DNA from: an uncultured Kiritimatiellota bacterium
GTDB lineage: Bacteria; Verrucomicrobiota; Kiritimatiellia; RFP12; UBA1067
Reading direction: 5' to 3'
Length of the DNA stretch: 53,741 nucleotides
Assembly: GCA_934667425.1 (NCBI GenBank)
Contig: CAKULV010000019.1
Span: 1-53,741, forward strand
Shown here piece after piece: positions 1-8,848 of the stretch. The notes under the pieces were generated by a model. The model was given only the letters and a program-made list of their open reading frames with translations, did no database searches and had not been told where the DNA came from. The translations under genes and the position numbers were made by a program. Position 1 is the stretch's first letter; every line of letters begins with the position of its first letter.

Positions 1-10
1 CACAAAAACA

Positions 11-43
11 CGACCGCACCCCTGATTCTATTGGGTGCGGTCG
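11..43 (-). terminator. Hairpin terminator after the lipid-synthase-like operon
   Basis: A perfect 11-bp inverted repeat (11-21 with 33-43) encloses an 11-nt loop. On the minus strand the stem is followed at once by TGTTTTTGTG, as in a Rho-independent terminator. On the plus strand it is followed by ATTTTAGG, so it could work in both directions. It lies about 250 nt past the stop of the gene ending at 298 and is the only strong terminator-like hairpin I found. Confidence 0.65.
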
Positions 44-297
44 ATTTTAGGGGTCAAAAACCGGGGATAATCCAGTATTTGCGAAAATACGCGCTTCCGG
101 ACAATCTCCAAGCCCCATTTGACTCTCAGAGTGTGGAATTGATGCATTCCATTTCACACGTGGCATGGGCTGCGAACCACCTCTTCACGACACAATGAGA
201 CGAATGGTGAATCCACGGCAAATGAAGTTGATGGGCGCAGCGGGGCAAGCGAACTGCAGAGGGATTGAGATGGCGTGACCGCCGGAGCAAGTCCGAT
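44..297. other. Non-coding stretch, no gene recognised
   Basis: Nothing here looks like a protein or RNA gene. A short minus-strand frame exists but has an Arg/Ser/His-rich composition without any family signature. A small inverted repeat (75-80 with 85-90, GCGA loop) is present. Best read as the 3' untranslated part of the operon ending at 298, before the hairpin at 11-43. Confidence 0.5.
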
Positions 298-3200
298 TCA
301 CGAGAAGAACGTCTCAGGCACGAAGCACGATGCAAGGACATGCCCTTTCACGAGGGCCGTTTTCACGCGCACAGGGCGCCCCTTGAACGCCTTGAACGCA
401 TCAAGCCACTGCCCATCGAGGGCGACGGATATCTCACCCGTGGAGACGTCAAACGACTCCGCGACAAGTTCGCGCGGGCTGTAGCGTATCCCAGTGCCGA
501 GCGCCTTGGACACAGCCTCCTTCGCACACCAGAACCGGATGAGCGTCGAAGGCGCGTCCGAACTCTCTGCGGCAAGCTCAAGCTCGTCCTTCGAAAACAC
601 GCCGTTTGTGAATTCCTCGGACAGGTCGCGCGACGCGAGTTCCGCATCGACTCCGACCCGGGCATTCGACGCGACGACGGCCACAACGAAATCCCGCGTG
701 TGGGATATGGCGACGTCGAGCCGCGCCTTGAGGTTGTCGGACCACGCCCCTATCGCATGGGGCTTACCCTGGTCGTCCGCCCATATCTGGATATCGGCCG
801 AACTCCACCGCGCCTGGCAGTTCTCCTTGACAAAACGGCGTACGGCCTCTTTGGCGACGATTCGCCCGAACAGCCACTCGGTGCGCCTCTGCGCGGTGCC
901 CGTCATCTCCCTGAATGCGCGCCGCTCCCCCTTGCCAAGCACGATGTGGGACATCGTCTTGAGCCACAGCTCGGAATTGCGCTCGAATATGCCATAGGGG
1001 ATATCCGTGACCAGTGCCGACGAAATCGCCGTGGCCGGGCTTCCGAGCAGTTCGGGGCCAAGCGGCTGGGTGAGATACGATTCGGATGGAGAAAGCACAA
1101 GTCGGCAATATTCAACCGGGACGCGTTCTGTAAGCTCCTCGTATCCATATAGCGCAAGCTGAAGCGATCCATTGCCATCCGACACCTGCACATCCGCGAT
1201 CTGGGAGTTTACGGTTCCGTCCTGGATGCGGAGATAGCACTTCAGCCGCGCCCCTTCCTTGAAGGAGGCCGCACAGATCGCCAGATGGCGGAGCCGGAAC
1301 GCAAGCGAAAACGTACCCTCGAACCGCTTGTGGCTTCGCCACAGCGCAAACCCGTCGGCGACCACCGAGAGCAGACGGGGATCCAGCTCCCACTGCGGAA
1401 GCGACGTATACGATACGGACCCCTCGAGGCGAGGCACCTCCACCTCGTAGTCTATTCCGCCCTCACTCCACAGGTCCGCCTTGCGTATGCACTGCAGCCC
1501 CCTTCCGGAATCAAGCCTCTCGGGATATATCTCGTTGTCCGTCCAGTGAACGCTTCTCGGATTGACCAGCGGCGTCGGGACAAAGGCCGTGCGCTCCGGA
1601 AGATCGTCTTCAAAGGTGAACGTGGCAAGGCATACGGGGGAAGTCATGGAGGAATTGGGGCCGGCCTCCCTGATCGTTGCGCGGACAACCGCCTTGGACG
1701 GGTCTGACGACTGTATCCTCTCGGCGCGAACCGATATGCGCAGCCTGTCATCCACAAACGCGACGGAGCCGCTCGACTGCAGGTCGTCCATGGCCACCAG
1801 CCTCCGGTTGGGCACCAGCCTCGCCGCAAGCTCGGCCATGATCTCGGCCGCCGCCGGCAGCGCAAGAAGCGTGAAGCCCCTGAGCTTGTGGTCCGAATAC
1901 GATATCTGCGAAGTGCCTATCGCGAAGTCGGCGAAGAATGGATCCTCGTCGATGGAAAACGTCTTCACGATCTCCATCGACTCGCCGGAGCCGCCGGATG
2001 TAACCTCGGCATCCGAAATGAGCGGGAACCTCGTGCCGAAGTCCAGCTGACGCTGCCGACGTTCCCTCGCCGCGACGGCGGCCGCCCTGGCCTTCGCCCG
2101 CACGCCTGGCTTGGACGGCCCGGCAGAGGCGCGTTCTCCGGCGAACACCGGCGCTTCACCGGGGAAGTTCATGTGCGGGAACTGCCGCGAAAGGCGCATC
2201 TCGGAATCGGCCTTGACCTCAATGGAAAGTGGAGACGAAAGGTCGAGCAGACGGGTTTGCCTCCCCGCGAACAGCGGAGCGGTGTCCACAGGCGCCCCGA
2301 ACGCGGCAAGCTGAGCAAGGGCGTGCTGGAACTGTACAAGGCCCGGACGATGGATCGTATTGGAGCATATCGCGCAGAATTCGCATCCGCGCAGGGCGTC
2401 GCGCACAAGTGACGTAAGCACGCTTCGCGGACCGACTTCCACGAAGGTCCTGAACCCGTCCGCATGCATCCGGCGGATGGTCTCGTCAAAGTGGATCGGC
2501 TCAGTCCAGATCAGCGCCGCCTCGTCGCGGGAGCGGCGAGGCTTCTCCGAGAGCGGTGCGGACGAGGCGCACGAGTAGACTGGCGTTGTCGCGGTCTTCT
2601 TCACCCACGACTTCGCGAACTTGCGGAAATCCGACTTGAACTTGCCAAGCCACTCGAAATCCAGCGACATCCCCGACGGCGCAGGCATTCCCACGACCGT
2701 CTTGCGGGAAAGCAGGTACATGTCCTTGAGGAATGACAGCCGCTCCGCCCGGGGAAACGCGCCGAAAGCGCCTGAAAGAGCAAGCGCGCCAAGGTCGCCG
2801 CCTGAAAACCCGACAAGCCCTTCCGGCACAACTCCGCAGGCGGCGAACAGGCGGGCGAGGGCGATCGACGCTGAATAGACGGAGACGAGCGATTCGGCGT
2901 ATCCGCCGGCGGAGAACACGTCGGCGTCCCTGCGATAGTACGCCGCCGGCGGAAACACGAACGACGCCGGGGAGAACGGCCCCGTCCCCGCCAGAGCCTC
3001 CTCCAGCTCATCGAACGCCCCCCTGCACTCGGGGAAGAGTATGGCCAGATCGCAAAGCATGTCAGGATAGAAGGCAAATCCCCCGGGAAGCACGAATGCC
3101 AGCCTGCCGCCAATGGGGGCAGACTCGAAATACGTCCCCGACTTGTCCTTGATGCGTCTGGCCCCTGATGCTATCCTCGTCGAGGCGAATGCAAGCCGCG

Positions 3201-3411
3201 ACCTCAGGTCCTCGACGGTCTGCGTCACGAACGCCACCGCATGCGCCCCCTGCATCTTGGAACACGTGTACGCGACATCCTTGAGCGGGGCGGAAGGGGC
3301 CTGCTCGAGAAAGCCGCGCAGACGGTCCGCCTCCCCGGCGAGCGCGGTTCTGTCCGCCGCACGAACTATCACGATCTCGCTTGACGAGAAATCTTCCCTG
3401 GCGCGTATCAT
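298..3411 (-). CDS. Acyltransferase-like / dehydratase / 4'-phosphopantetheinyl transferase fusion (PUFA/secondary-lipid-synthase-like)
   Basis: A 1037-residue multidomain protein of the iterative polyketide/PUFA-synthase type. Residues about 105-340 resemble an acyltransferase: the GFSGGD elbow carries Ser203, and FVEVGP lies near 323-328. Residues about 490-760 look like a double-hotdog dehydratase, with His507 in the DHKLRG motif and Asp686 in the second half. Residues about 830-1030 form an Sfp-type phosphopantetheinyl transferase with VDAE (921-924) and WCAKEAVSK (961-969), all key residues present. Oddities: the acyltransferase lacks the usual FHS loop and catalytic His and is shorter than usual between Ser203 and EVGP, and no carrier-protein DSL motif is visible. 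The ATG at 3411 was chosen because it overlaps the stop of the preceding gene by 4 nt (ATGA) and has GGAG 8 nt upstream; the open frame to 3735 runs over the other gene. The substrate is unknown. Confidence 0.8.
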   Translation of the reverse strand: MIRAREDFSSSEIVIVRAADRTALAGEADRLRGFLEQAPSAPLKDVAYTCSKMQGAHAVAFVTQTVEDLRSRLAFASTRIASGARRIKDKSGTYFESAPIGGRLAFVLPGGFAFYPDMLCDLAILFPECRGAFDELEEALAGTGPFSPASFVFPPAAYYRRDADVFSAGGYAESLVSVYSASIALARLFAACGVVPEGLVGFSGGDLGALALSGAFGAFPRAERLSFLKDMYLLSRKTVVGMPAPSGMSLDFEWLGKFKSDFRKFAKSWVKKTATTPVYSCASSAPLSEKPRRSRDEAALIWTEPIHFDETIRRMHADGFRTFVEVGPRSVLTSLVRDALRGCEFCAICSNTIHRPGLVQFQHALAQLAAFGAPVDTAPLFAGRQTRLLDLSSPLSIEVKADSEMRLSRQFPHMNFPGEAPVFAGERASAGPSKPGVRAKARAAAVAARERRQRQLDFGTRFPLISDAEVTSGGSGESMEIVKTFSIDEDPFFADFAIGTSQISYSDHKLRGFTLLALPAAAEIMAELAARLVPNRRLVAMDDLQSSGSVAFVDDRLRISVRAERIQSSDPSKAVVRATIREAGPNSSMTSPVCLATFTFEDDLPERTAFVPTPLVNPRSVHWTDNEIYPERLDSGRGLQCIRKADLWSEGGIDYEVEVPRLEGSVSYTSLPQWELDPRLLSVVADGFALWRSHKRFEGTFSLAFRLRHLAICAASFKEGARLKCYLRIQDGTVNSQIADVQVSDGNGSLQLALYGYEELTERVPVEYCRLVLSPSESYLTQPLGPELLGSPATAISSALVTDIPYGIFERNSELWLKTMSHIVLGKGERRAFREMTGTAQRRTEWLFGRIVAKEAVRRFVKENCQARWSSADIQIWADDQGKPHAIGAWSDNLKARLDVAISHTRDFVVAVVASNARVGVDAELASRDLSEEFTNGVFSKDELELAAESSDAPSTLIRFWCAKEAVSKALGTGIRYSPRELVAESFDVSTGEISVALDGQWLDAFKAFKGRPVRVKTALVKGHVLASCFVPETFFS

Positions 3412-4772
3412 CTGCGGTTCTCCGGCTCCTCCTCGAGCAGCACTGCGGCGCGGCGGCCATCGAAATCGTTCGCGCACACGACGGCACGGCGCGGGAGCGT
3501 GGGCGTGCCTATTATCCATGGCCGCGCCCTGTCGAGCAGGTATGCCGAAGAGTTCACGTTGGAAATCGATTCCAGCGGATGCCGCCCGGCGATCTGCGGC
3601 GGCAGCACCCGCATCCGGAGCGACATCGCGACCTTCGCGAGCGAAGCCGCTGCGGATGCCGCGAAGCAGTGGCCTATGTTTCCCTTCACCGAACCGATGC
3701 CCACCAGCGCACCTCCGGGGCGGTGCATGCCCCACAGCCTCTGCACAACATCAATGTCGGCGGCATCGGCCTCCGGGAAGCCGGCCCCGTCCGCCTCGAT
3801 CATCGCGATGGTGGAGATTGGAGCCCCGGCGGCAGAGGCGCACTCCTCGATGGGAAGAGATTCGGATGACGTCGCGACGCCTCGCAGGAGCGCATAGATG
3901 CGATCGTGCGCAGCAAGCGCATCCGACCTTCGCTTCAGCACGAAGAATGCGCCGCCCTCGCCGGGAACCGTCCCGCACGCATCGCCGTCGAACGGGCAAA
4001 GCTCGTCCTTCGTAGAGAATGCGATCTTCCCGGACAGCCCTTCGATCAGAGACCTGCCCATTGGCGGCGTGACAGCCCCTGCGATCGCGACATCCGCCCG
4101 CCCGGAGACGAGATCGTCCGCCGCAGCCTCAAGCGCCGCCACTCCTGACAGGACACCCGCGTCAAGCACGGTCGCGGCGCCGGCGAAGGATGTCTCCTTC
4201 GCGATCCAGCCGGCAATGCGGCAGCCGGAGGCGACAAGGAGGGCGTCCGCGTTCGGCGCCGGAAGCGAATACCTCAGCTTGCCGCGCACATTCTCCATAT
4301 ATTCGTCCGTCGCCCCCGGAAAGCAACGGCGAAGCACGTCAAGCGTCTGGTCTATGAAAAACGTGTGCTCAAGCCAGTTTACCACGGAAGGGTTGAACAT
4401 GGGGGCGTAGGCAAGGCGCACCGAGCCGCGCCTTGGCTCATGGGAATGCGGACGCATCCCGGCATCCGCAAGCGCGTCGAATGCGAGCTGCGTGATGAAA
4501 TATAGGTCCTGGTTCTCCCCTGCGTTCATCTGGCGCGGGAACGTCTGTTCGAACGGGCGGCACGAATACAGCTCCCCAAGCTGTCCGCCGACCGTGGGGT
4601 ACGGAGCGTCGAACACGTTCCTCCCGCCGATTGGAAGCGCGGCATCGGCCGAAAGCGGGGTCAGCGAAGCCCTCTGGCTTATTATGTTCTGCCAGAACGC
4701 CCTGAGGCTGTCCGCGCCCGCGAAACGGCAGCTCATGCCCACTATCGCTATGGATGTCTTTTCCATCGCCAT
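3408..4772 (-). CDS. Ketosynthase-like protein without catalytic Cys (chain-length-factor-like)
   Basis: A 454-residue beta-ketoacyl-synthase fold, closest in style to PUFA/secondary-lipid synthases: the IAIVGMSCRF start, a PFDGDACGTVPGEGG stretch (260-274) and GSVKGNIGH (361-369). In an active enzyme the nucleophile motif reads like DAACASSL; here it is DAGVLSGV (204-211), so the Cys is Val207. The first His motif (EAHGTGT-like) reads EADGAGF, putting Asp at 328. Lys363 and His368 of the last motif remain. It should therefore not condense acyl chains, and a chain-length-factor or scaffold role is the inference. It overlaps the downstream fusion gene by ATGA and starts 11 nt after the amidase stop. 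No Shine-Dalgarno is seen. An alternative ATG at 4766 sits 8 nt after an extended -10 box. Confidence 0.82.
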   Translation of the reverse strand: MAMEKTSIAIVGMSCRFAGADSLRAFWQNIISQRASLTPLSADAALPIGGRNVFDAPYPTVGGQLGELYSCRPFEQTFPRQMNAGENQDLYFITQLAFDALADAGMRPHSHEPRRGSVRLAYAPMFNPSVVNWLEHTFFIDQTLDVLRRCFPGATDEYMENVRGKLRYSLPAPNADALLVASGCRIAGWIAKETSFAGAATVLDAGVLSGVAALEAAADDLVSGRADVAIAGAVTPPMGRSLIEGLSGKIAFSTKDELCPFDGDACGTVPGEGGAFFVLKRRSDALAAHDRIYALLRGVATSSESLPIEECASAAGAPISTIAMIEADGAGFPEADAADIDVVQRLWGMHRPGGALVGIGSVKGNIGHCFAASAAASLAKVAMSLRMRVLPPQIAGRHPLESISNVNSSAYLLDRARPWIIGTPTLPRRAVVCANDFDGRRAAVLLEEEPENRR

Positions 4773-4774
4773 TG

Positions 4775-4783
4775 ATTATACCA
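4775..4783 (-). promoter_or_regulatory. Extended -10 promoter (TGGTATAAT) before the ketosynthase-like gene
   Basis: The minus strand reads TGGTATAAT, a TGn-extended -10 box, with no convincing -35. It ends 2 nt before the ATG at 4772 and 8 nt before the in-frame ATG at 4766. Initiation about 7 nt downstream would put the 5' end at the second ATG, a leaderless mRNA. No ribosome-binding site is visible for either ATG. Confidence 0.5.
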
Positions 4784-5935
4784 TCATTTGCGGATGAACA
4801 CGCGCATGCCGGGCGCGACCCTCCTCGGATCAAGCCTGTCCCCCCTTATTATCCGGCCCTTAAAGTAATAGTAGGTGGCGGACGAGTTCCAGTTGCGACC
4901 GACTATGCGGTATGGGGTGGACTTGCGCCCCAGAACGCCAATCTCGCGGAATCTGACGCGATCCTCAAGATCCTTGAGCGACCTCGGCTCTTTGGAGGAC
5001 TTTGGACTGCCCGGCTGGGACGCGGACGGCGGCGGAGACGCTTTCTTGGGGGCAGGCTTGGCCGCCACCGCATCGCGGCCCCGTGCCACAGGAGCATTGC
5101 CATTCTTGGCGGGTTTCCCCGCCGTGCCGCCCGGAGGCTTCCCGTAGTAGCTCTCCTGTTCCGGCTCATTGGGCATATCCGGCGATTTCTTGCTGAAGAG
5201 CGTGGAGAATATTCCCGGTTTCGGCTTTGGCGCCACATTGCGCGCATAGTATCCGGACATCGTATCGGTCTTCCCGTACAGCACCTTCTCAAGGTACTGA
5301 TCCCCGACGACAAGCCGCCTGGCGCGCACATCCGGGTCGTATGCGGGCTTGGATCTCAGCCCAAGCCTGCTGCGTACGCTCGGCATGGCGAACAGCATCC
5401 CGCAACGCTTCCTGCCTCTGTGGTTGCGCTTCTGCCACTTGTTCGGGGCGCCATACGCGACATGGCTGTGGCACACCACATGCGCATCGTCCACCCTGTA
5501 TTCCTTCTGGAGGATGGCGAGCAGCTCCCTGATGGCCTCTATCTGGTAGAGCGTGACAGGCTTGTCGTGGTATCCTACGACCTCTATGCCTATCGAGTAC
5601 GAATCGCACTCCTCCCTGCCGTTCCACATCGACCGCCCGGCATGGTATGCTTCGCGGTTCCGGTCCACAATCCTGTGCACCACGCCCTTTTCGTCTATGC
5701 AATAGTGCGCTTCGCCCCGCTCCGAAAGCTTGTTGAGGGAGCTGCGGGCGCCTGCCTCCGTTGTGTGCAGCACTATGATACTCGTTGCCTTCCTCATGGG
5801 GCGCTCGGCGCTTCGCGGGCTTCGGTAGCGATTCGAGAACGACAGGGCGTCGGCGCAGTGGGGTGCGAGGAAAAGCAAGAATGCCGCCAGAGCCTCCAGA
5901 AGACCGGATCTTCCTGCTGTGTGCTGTGGCGGCAT
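4784..5935 (-). CDS. Exported N-acetylmuramoyl-L-alanine amidase (Amidase_2 fold)
   Basis: A 383-residue peptidoglycan amidase expected to cut between muramic acid and L-Ala in the periplasm. The hydrophobic N-terminus (LLEALAAFLLFLAPHCADA) is a signal peptide. The catalytic domain shows IIVLHTTEAG, SYSIGIEVVG and VVCHSHVAYG followed by GRKRCGMLF. In the last motif a Cys stands where many AmpD-like enzymes have Asp (RKxDPG), recalling the Cys zinc ligand of T7 lysozyme. A Pro/Lys/Ser-rich linker leads to a C-terminal segment ending in a LysM-like PGMRVFI motif, a possible wall-binding module. The ATG at 5935 was chosen for the signal peptide; the frame extends to a TTG at 5992. It starts 64 nt after the oxidoreductase stop at 6000 and may be read from that operon. 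Confidence 0.8.
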   Translation of the reverse strand: MPPQHTAGRSGLLEALAAFLLFLAPHCADALSFSNRYRSPRSAERPMRKATSIIVLHTTEAGARSSLNKLSERGEAHYCIDEKGVVHRIVDRNREAYHAGRSMWNGREECDSYSIGIEVVGYHDKPVTLYQIEAIRELLAILQKEYRVDDAHVVCHSHVAYGAPNKWQKRNHRGRKRCGMLFAMPSVRSRLGLRSKPAYDPDVRARRLVVGDQYLEKVLYGKTDTMSGYYARNVAPKPKPGIFSTLFSKKSPDMPNEPEQESYYGKPPGGTAGKPAKNGNAPVARGRDAVAAKPAPKKASPPPSASQPGSPKSSKEPRSLKDLEDRVRFREIGVLGRKSTPYRIVGRNWNSSATYYYFKGRIIRGDRLDPRRVAPGMRVFIRK

Positions 5936-5999
5936 TGGCAAACATCGAAACCCGGGCCGCGGAGCTGCCGCCCCGTGGCCCGGATGGCGCAATGACGGA

Positions 6000-7583
6000 T
6001 CAGAACTCGAATCCGCCGCGGATGTACGGCTTTACCAGCGCGTTCGCCTGGGCATTGTCGAAGCTCTGCTTCGCCGAATCCCAGTTGATCTTGCCAGAGA
6101 CCTGCTGTGCGACGCAGCCGACAAGAATGCCCTCCATCTGGGGAACGCAGTATTCGACGTCCGCGAAGCAGCGCGAATGCGTCTGCTCGTACCACGGGCC
6201 GACTCCGCGAATGGCGTTCACGAACTCGCCGTAGTGGCCTTCCGCGAACCCCTTCATCTCAACGGTCGACTTGCCGCCCGCGGCCGCCGGCGCGGACCCC
6301 GCGCAGAACGGGATGGAACGCGCGACGCACTTCGCAGCCTCATGCTGGAAGATGTCCACGAACTTCTCTTCCCCATTCATGGCGATCGCGCACTTTGCGC
6401 CGTAGTCGTCCTGCATGAGCACCGCCCCCTTGGATCCGATGATGTAGCAGCCCGTGTTCGGCACAGCGCCGAAGGTCTTTATCACCTTTGGCATGATCTC
6501 GGCGGATGGCTTCATCGCGCTCTTGCCCGGCTTGGACTCGTCGTAGCCGTCGTACCAGAATAGCGTGACCGCCGGCAGGGACCTGCCCTTGATCTTGCCG
6601 AACTTCGCGACACGTTCCTTGTACGTGAGCCTGACGACCGATTTCGCCGGATAGGCGATGTCGTTCTTCTCCTCTATCTTCACGCATTCCGCATCGGATA
6701 CGCCGGCAAGCTCAAGCCCGCGGAACGCGAGGTTCATCGTGTGGCAGGCCATGTCGCCGAACGCCCCCGCGCCAAAGTCGTGGAAGCCGCGCCACGTGAA
6801 CCGATGGTAGACGTTCGAGCCGAGTTTCCACGGATCGTAGACCTTTGCCCCGTCAGGATACTTGTCGAGGAACGGACGTTCCTTCGCCGTCGCGAGCCAG
6901 GCGTTCCAGTTGAGCCCGTCACGGATGGGATCGCCCTTCGATCCGCGGCTCTTCACATAGTTCGCCACTCCATTGCCCTGCGGCCACACGGCACGGTTCG
7001 TCCACACGTGCACTTCCCTGACGTCGCCGAGGATGCCGTCCTGCAGCACTTCCGTGCAGCGGCGCATCGAGTCGAGCGAAGAGCCCTGGTTGCCCATCTG
7101 CACGATAACGCCGTTGTCCTTCGCCGTCTTGTTGAAGTATTCGAGCTCCCACAGCGTGCGGACGAGCGGCTTCTGCACGTAGACGTGTATGCCCTGCCTC
7201 ATCGCGCCGATCGCGACCGGCGCATGCACATGGTCTGGCGTGGAGATCGTCATCGCGTCGATGCCGAGCATGCCGGCGTCGTCGAGGAGCTTGCGGTAGT
7301 CGGTGTAGAACGGCACGGAGTAGACGTCGAAATCGACGCCGTCCTTCGCCAGCCTCTTCGCCGCCATCTCGCGTGACGTGTAGTCGGCATCGCAGAACGC
7401 CACCATCTCCACGAATCCCGACTTGAGCATCGGCACCCAGTCGCTGTATCCCTTGCCCATCATGCCGACTGCCGCCAGCTTGACCTTCTGGCAGCCGAAC
7501 GGACACCTGCATCCGCCGATTGCGAACAGCCCGGCGCCGCCGAGGCCGCGAAGGAACCCTCTTCTTGATGAATTGAATGACAT
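6000..7583 (-). CDS. Tat-exported Gfo/Idh/MocA family oxidoreductase
   Basis: A 527-residue NAD(P)-dependent sugar oxidoreductase. Residues 7-13 (RRGFLRG) plus a hydrophobic stretch form a twin-arginine signal, with a lipobox-like GGC ending at Cys25, so it is probably a lipoprotein outside the cytoplasm. A Rossmann start (KLAAVGMMGKGYSDW) follows. The family EKP motif reads VQKPL: the Lys is kept, the Glu is Gln. The STPDHVHAPVA stretch is typical. AAGGAG lies 5 nt before the ATG. It is the third gene after a Gfo/Idh/MocA and a TIM-barrel gene (32-nt gap) and so is likely part of one pathway. The family works on cyclic sugars or 3-keto-sugars; the actual substrate is not readable from sequence. 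Confidence 0.88.
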   Translation of the reverse strand: MSFNSSRRGFLRGLGGAGLFAIGGCRCPFGCQKVKLAAVGMMGKGYSDWVPMLKSGFVEMVAFCDADYTSREMAAKRLAKDGVDFDVYSVPFYTDYRKLLDDAGMLGIDAMTISTPDHVHAPVAIGAMRQGIHVYVQKPLVRTLWELEYFNKTAKDNGVIVQMGNQGSSLDSMRRCTEVLQDGILGDVREVHVWTNRAVWPQGNGVANYVKSRGSKGDPIRDGLNWNAWLATAKERPFLDKYPDGAKVYDPWKLGSNVYHRFTWRGFHDFGAGAFGDMACHTMNLAFRGLELAGVSDAECVKIEEKNDIAYPAKSVVRLTYKERVAKFGKIKGRSLPAVTLFWYDGYDESKPGKSAMKPSAEIMPKVIKTFGAVPNTGCYIIGSKGAVLMQDDYGAKCAIAMNGEEKFVDIFQHEAAKCVARSIPFCAGSAPAAAGGKSTVEMKGFAEGHYGEFVNAIRGVGPWYEQTHSRCFADVEYCVPQMEGILVGCVAQQVSGKINWDSAKQSFDNAQANALVKPYIRGGFEF

Positions 7584-7615
7584 ATTCTCTCCTTGCGTTT
7601 TATTGTTTGTTCAGT

Positions 7616-8848
7616 TTACGAAATGTCGGCCATGGTCTTCACGGGGAGGTCGCGGGTGCGCGTCATCACCATCGGCTTCCTGGCCGAAGCGTCATAGGCA
7701 TATCCATCCGGGCCAAGCGGCCACACGACCGGCGCGGTGTTCAGGACCGTGGCCCTGAACCCCTGTAGCGTCGCGCCCATGTTGCCGGTGTGGGACGAAT
7801 TGCACCCTTCGTTCTCGATGACGAACGGGTATTTGAAGCCCCTTGCCATCAGCGTCTCCAGGAACTTTGTCCAGTCAAGCGAATCGCTTCCGCCGAATCC
7901 CGGCAGGCGAGGCTCGTAGTTGCAGCGGTCCCACTCGTTTGCGGGCAGGGGAACCCCGGCCTTCTTCGCCAAGTCGCCATCCACGGACTGCGCCGGGAAG
8001 AGCCGCCCCCAGTGGATCGCCATTGGCGAATCCGGGAAGTTGCGCGTTCCCTTTATGTGGATGCGGCGAAGCCTTCCCATGTCCGTGGCCTCGATGACGG
8101 CGCACGGGTCTATGTGCTGCCATATGTCGTGCGACGGATCGTACGTCTCGGCAAGGGCCTTCGACGGGACGAGCGTGTACATGAGCTTGCGGGCGGCGAG
8201 GCATCCGGGAAGGTTGTTGTAGCAATCCGGAGCGGTGACGGGCTGCCATCCCTCCATGGGGCAGTTCTCGAAGCACAGCGTGACGCCAAGATCCTCGGCG
8301 TACTTCGCGATTGGCGTGAACACCTTCTGGAACTTGGCGAGGTTCTTCTCGAACCCTCCGTCCTGTCGGCCAAGCTCGTGGTCGTATCCGACGAACGAGC
8401 CGCACACCACGTCGTTCTCGTCGCCGCCAAGCAGGGCCGCGATGCGGATCAGCCTGAGGATGTGGTTCTGGTTCACGACCTGGTTCTCCGGCTTGCCGCC
8501 GATGAGGTTGTCGTACGCGCCGACAGAGACGCGAAGCCCCGTCTCGTTGCAGCGCGCGACCACGCGCTTCGCCGCCTCAAGGTCGAACGTCTCGTAGTCG
8601 AGGTGCGTCGCCGTGTGGTCCCTGCGGTCCGAATCGCGGCGGAACACGCAAAGCTCCAGACCCTGCGCCCCCACGGCCTTTGCGTACGACAGCACCTGCT
8701 CGAAGCTCTTGCCGGGGAATGCGCTCGTCATCAGCCATATCTGGTTGTTTCCCGGCCTTGCGCGGGAAGCGGCGCGAGCGCTCCCCGGCAGCGCCGCCAG
8801 CGCGGCAAGCGCGGCGGCGCCCTTGAAGAAATCCCTCCTGCCGTTCAT
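7616..8848 (-). CDS. Tat-exported TIM-barrel sugar phosphate isomerase/epimerase-like protein (AP_endonuc_2)
   Basis: A 410-residue protein with a twin-arginine leader (NGRRDFFKG, then an Ala/Leu-rich segment ending SARAAS) and a xylose-isomerase-like TIM barrel. Likely metal-binding positions are Glu in LCFENCPMEG, Asp/His in YDPSHDIWQH, His in RRIHIKGT and Glu in FVIENEG. Members are sugar epimerases/isomerases or 3-keto-sugar eliminases. Placement between two Gfo/Idh/MocA genes favours action on an oxidised sugar, which is inference. The ATG at 8848 overlaps the upstream stop by one base (TGATG) and has GGAGG 10 nt before it, so translation is coupled. The frame extends upstream to 8866 over the neighbouring gene. 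Confidence 0.87.
   Translation of the reverse strand: MNGRRDFFKGAAALAALAALPGSARAASRARPGNNQIWLMTSAFPGKSFEQVLSYAKAVGAQGLELCVFRRDSDRRDHTATHLDYETFDLEAAKRVVARCNETGLRVSVGAYDNLIGGKPENQVVNQNHILRLIRIAALLGGDENDVVCGSFVGYDHELGRQDGGFEKNLAKFQKVFTPIAKYAEDLGVTLCFENCPMEGWQPVTAPDCYNNLPGCLAARKLMYTLVPSKALAETYDPSHDIWQHIDPCAVIEATDMGRLRRIHIKGTRNFPDSPMAIHWGRLFPAQSVDGDLAKKAGVPLPANEWDRCNYEPRLPGFGGSDSLDWTKFLETLMARGFKYPFVIENEGCNSSHTGNMGATLQGFRATVLNTAPVVWPLGPDGYAYDASARKPMVMTRTRDLPVKTMADIS

Noticed and set aside
75..90. 6-bp inverted repeat with GCGA loop near the left edge
   Set aside because: Too short for a functional claim; mentioned only under the 44-297 entry.
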